Assembly: GCA_030053935.1 (NCBI GenBank) | Contig: JASGCU010000015.1 | Coordinates: forward strand, 1-35,679 | Reading direction: 5' to 3' | Source: Chitinophagaceae bacterium | GTDB lineage: Bacteria; Bacteroidota; Bacteroidia; Cytophagales; JASGCU01 | DNA length: 35,679 nt | Part shown: positions 33,638-35,679 of the stretch, piece after piece | Numbering within the stretch: position 1 is the stretch's first letter | Layout of the letters: each line of letters opens with the position of its first letter | Program-made: the position numbers and the translations under genes | The notes under the pieces: model-generated | Told to the model about the DNA's origin: nothing | What the model saw: only the letters and a program-made list of their open reading frames with translations | The model's database searches: none

Positions 33638-33838
33638 GATTTGTATGTTGTTTTGTTTTTTTATCACCCATTGCTTTTTTAAACCTCCCCTGTGGGCGAC
33701 GAAAAAATATTCCTAAAAAATTATGAGAATATACTTAGAAACTATATTAAAACACAAAGCAATTTATTACTACTATTCTATTTTTTATATTTATTTTTAA
33801 AAATGCAAAAAACATATAATTTTATGCAAAAATAAAAA

Positions 33839-34222
33839 ATGATAAAAAAATAACTCCAAAAACAGGGAATATCTTTAAATCCAATGACAGGAATCAAACA
33901 TCTTTCTTTCCAGTAGAAATAGATCGTCAGATTCCACAAAATGACTTAGTAAGAGTGGTGGATAAAGTAATAAATGCATACGACATATCACCAATTTTGG
34001 CAGAATACAAAGGTGGTGGAGCAAGTTCTTATCATCCAAGAATGCTATTAAAAGCACTCCTTTACGCATACTGCTTAAAAAGTCACTATAAAATGAAAAA
34101 ATAAGATTTTAAAGCATTTTTTGTTACCTAAATATTCAAAATACGGTATATTCTGTCAAAATTAAAATAACGATTACTCCTTTAATAAAATTTCACTGAA
34201 ACCTTTTTGGTCAGCCCCCTGT
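33839..34222 (+). mobile_element. IS1182-family transposase remnant with right end
   Basis: The frame 33853-34101 encodes the N-terminus of an IS1182-type (DUF772) transposase: NIFKSNDRNQTSFFPVEIDR, then VRVVDKVINAYDI, and KYKGGG-like YKGGGASSYHPRMLLKALL. An ATG at 33839 is one base out of frame with it; adding one A to the seven-A run at 33844-33850 restores MIKKITPKTGN continuous with the domain. After AYCLK the sequence leaves the family and stops at 34099-34101. The DDE catalytic core is missing. TTTTTGGTCAGCCCC at about 34204-34218 looks like the right terminal repeat. No left end was found. This is a dead, internally deleted element. Confidence 0.75.
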
Positions 34223-34258
34223 ATAATTTGTAATGTGCTTGTTTCCAATAATCTGTGA

Positions 34259-35679
34259 TTAGGTCTCAGTTAGTTGTTTATCCAATTCGCTTTTATATTT
34301 TCCGTCTAAAAGTCTTTTATCACGCAAATATGTAAAGTAATCGCTATAATTTGTTGGACTTAAAAAATTGAAAATATATTTTTGCTTTATTTCATTTTCC
34401 TCAAGTTGTTTATTTAGTTCGTTAAAATGTTCAATTGCGTATTTGTTTTTTGCTTTATTTTCATCGCTGTTGTCATTATCTGATTTAATTTCAACAACTG
34501 AAATATATTGAAAATTGTCTTTTTCTATTATAATGAAAAAGTCTGGATTAAACCAATGGCTACTTGTGTGTGAACCTTTTGTAAATGAATATTCCAAAGA
34601 ATAAAAACTTTGATTTTTAGACTTTAACCAACTTGTTAATTGTTGAGCATTTTCTTTTTTAATTAATTCGCTTACAAATTTTCTTTCTGGATCACGAGAT
34701 GTAAAGACTAAATCAATGGGTGTTTTGAAAAGAAATTTATTTATACTATCTTCAAAAGCTGAACGAAATAATTTATGTTCATTTTCATTTATATCCTCAA
34801 ATGCTTGTAAGGTTTCTTCAATTACTATTTCGTTTTCAAAATCATTAGAATAAAAAACGGTTGCATCACTCCTTAAACTTAAAACTGAAACGCTTTCGTG
34901 TTCTCTATTTTGTGTTTTAATTTCTGTTATGGCGTTAGGAATTCTTGTTAAAATAATACTTTTAGGTTTTTTACGAAGTAAAGTATTAAAGGCAGAAAAA
35001 ACAGCTTGTCTGTTTTTTTTACCTAAAAAATCACCTGTCATTCCAACTTTATCCATTGAGTTTCGTATGACTTGCTCAATTATTTCTTTACTTGGAAGAT
35101 TAGAACTTGTGTATTCTGTTTCGTTTAGTTTTAAAATTATACCTTCTAATTTTCTAATTTGAAATTCATCGTAAATTTTATTGACTATTTCTGAAACTGA
35201 AAATTTTTCTTTCTCAATTTCATAAGTCATCTTATATTCCTTTTCTCCGATTTTTACAAACTTTGTATCTGTTTTATGCTCAAAAGTTTCGGCAACAAAA
35301 GTTATGTAATCTTTGTAATTGAAAACTTCGGTTTCTTTTTCAATTTCAACTTCTTTTTTCTCTTTTGTATAATCTAAATTATGTAGTGTAAAATGAAACT
35401 TAGCTCTATCTCCATCAAGAATTGGACTGTTTTTAATTTTGGTTTCCATTTCTAAAATTTCTTCGACTAAATCCTTAATTCTTTCACTCCATTTATCGTG
35501 GTTAAAAACTGTTACTTCTGCATTTGGATAGCCGTTTGGAATACGCAAACCTCTACCCAAAACTTGTGCGATTAAAAGTTTTGAGTTAAATGCTTTTTCC
35601 TCCATTGGTACGATTTGAAAAACGTTTTTCACGTCCCAGCCTTCGGTAAGCATTGCAACCGAAATAATCCATTCTACAG
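34259..35679 (-). CDS. SF2 helicase-nuclease, type III restriction Res-like (N-terminus beyond window)
   Basis: The frame stays open through the window edge at 35679, reading VEWIISVAMLTEGWDVKNVF before the first in-window ATG at 35653, so the ATPase motifs I-III lie outside. Helicase motif V (MLTEGWDVKNV) and motif VI (QVLGRGLRIPNG) are present. About 95 residues from the C-terminus a PD-(D/E)xK-like nuclease site appears: FNPDFFIIIE followed by SVVEIKSD. This order matches Res subunits of type III restriction enzymes and related DEAD/DEAH defence helicases, which translocate on or cleave foreign DNA. Any Mod methylase partner would lie outside. The gene ends 37 bp from the IS1182 remnant, suggesting an acquired island. 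Confidence 0.75.
   Translation of the reverse strand, partial: VEWIISVAMLTEGWDVKNVFQIVPMEEKAFNSKLLIAQVLGRGLRIPNGYPNAEVTVFNHDKWSERIKDLVEEILEMETKIKNSPILDGDRAKFHFTLHNLDYTKEKKEVEIEKETEVFNYKDYITFVAETFEHKTDTKFVKIGEKEYKMTYEIEKEKFSVSEIVNKIYDEFQIRKLEGIILKLNETEYTSSNLPSKEIIEQVIRNSMDKVGMTGDFLGKKNRQAVFSAFNTLLRKKPKSIILTRIPNAITEIKTQNREHESVSVLSLRSDATVFYSNDFENEIVIEETLQAFEDINENEHKLFRSAFEDSINKFLFKTPIDLVFTSRDPERKFVSELIKKENAQQLTSWLKSKNQSFYSLEYSFTKGSHTSSHWFNPDFFIIIEKDNFQYISVVEIKSDNDNSDENKAKNKYAIEHFNELNKQLEENEIKQKYIFNFLSPTNYSDYFTYLRDKRLLDGKYKSELDKQLTET

Larger units (their letters stand above)
33328..34258. other. Composite non-coding region with repeats, hairpins and IS remnant
   Basis: These 930 bp contain no intact gene. 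From left to right they hold a 20-bp tandem repeat (33391-33430), a 97-bp unit with perfect 16-bp inverted ends (33515-33611), a terminator-like hairpin (33621-33637), a G+C-richer patch to about 33710, and a decayed IS1182-family transposase (33839-34222). The region separates the chromosomal block from the restriction-like gene at the right edge. Confidence 0.6.

Noticed and set aside
33875-34069. 64-codon minus-strand reading frame opposite the IS remnant
   Set aside because: It is the antisense shadow of the IS1182 transposase peptide on the plus strand, which has clear family similarity.
1-35679. CRISPR arrays, rRNA or tRNA genes
   Set aside because: No regularly spaced repeats and no recognisable structural RNA sequence were seen on either strand by eye.

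Overview
The window comes from a strongly A+T-rich Bacteroidota genome, probably of the Cytophagales or a related order. The evidence is protein families largely confined to that phylum (DUF4159, DUF4837, DUF5606, DUF2723/GT117), C-terminal type IX secretion (T9SS) sorting signals, a GLUG-repeat surface protein, bacillithiol-type enzymes, and start codons preceded by A-rich tracts rather than Shine-Dalgarno sequences. No rRNA, tRNA or CRISPR array was seen.

Layout. 1-1299 is the N-terminal part of a secreted GLUG-repeat protein (minus strand) cut by the window edge. After an empty A+T-rich stretch comes a minus-strand block (1851-7589): a DUF4159 protein, then a tight five-gene operon transcribed as T9SS cargo, rhodanese, Fn3/T9SS-like protein, short ceramidase-like protein and DinB/BstA-like protein. 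A lone plus-strand GH32 lipoprotein (8057-9583) converges on an orphan metal-ABC permease. Next is the minus operon lolD-like, polyphosphate glucokinase, nuoI-like (12699 down to 10705). A 1-kb gap (12700-13693) holds debris of at least one decayed gene. rbfA-recQ (plus) converge on greA, bacilliredoxin and an MGMT-like gene (minus). A plus block carries an exported rhodanese, a TIGR04282 glycosyltransferase and a DUF4837 lipoprotein. A large DUF2723 membrane protein (minus) and a TMTC-like TPR membrane protein (plus) are divergent. Then come DUF5606, a GlcD/GlcF-type FAD/Fe-S fusion and a TrmH-family methyltransferase (plus, all overlapping), and on the minus strand TatD-PAP2, an NSS sodium symporter and a conserved hypothetical protein.

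From about 33.4 kb to the right edge the character changes. There is a 20-bp tandem repeat, a 97-bp unit with perfect 16-bp inverted ends, a G+C-richer patch with a terminator-like hairpin, a frameshifted and deleted IS1182-family transposase remnant, and the 3' part of an SF2 helicase-nuclease resembling type III restriction Res subunits. This looks like the edge of an acquired defence region, most of which lies outside the window.

How the genes fit together. Most are housekeeping or envelope functions: ribosome maturation, transcript cleavage, DNA repair, lipoprotein export, surface protein glycosylation and secretion. Low-molecular-weight thiol or persulfide chemistry recurs (DinB/BstA-like protein, bacilliredoxin, two rhodaneses), consistent with a bacillithiol-using cell. 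I found no convincing wholly new system. The best leads are a small dispersed repeat placed at the same 5-nt distance behind two unrelated stop codons, the mobile-element and defence boundary at the right edge, and the decayed locus at 12.7-13.3 kb.
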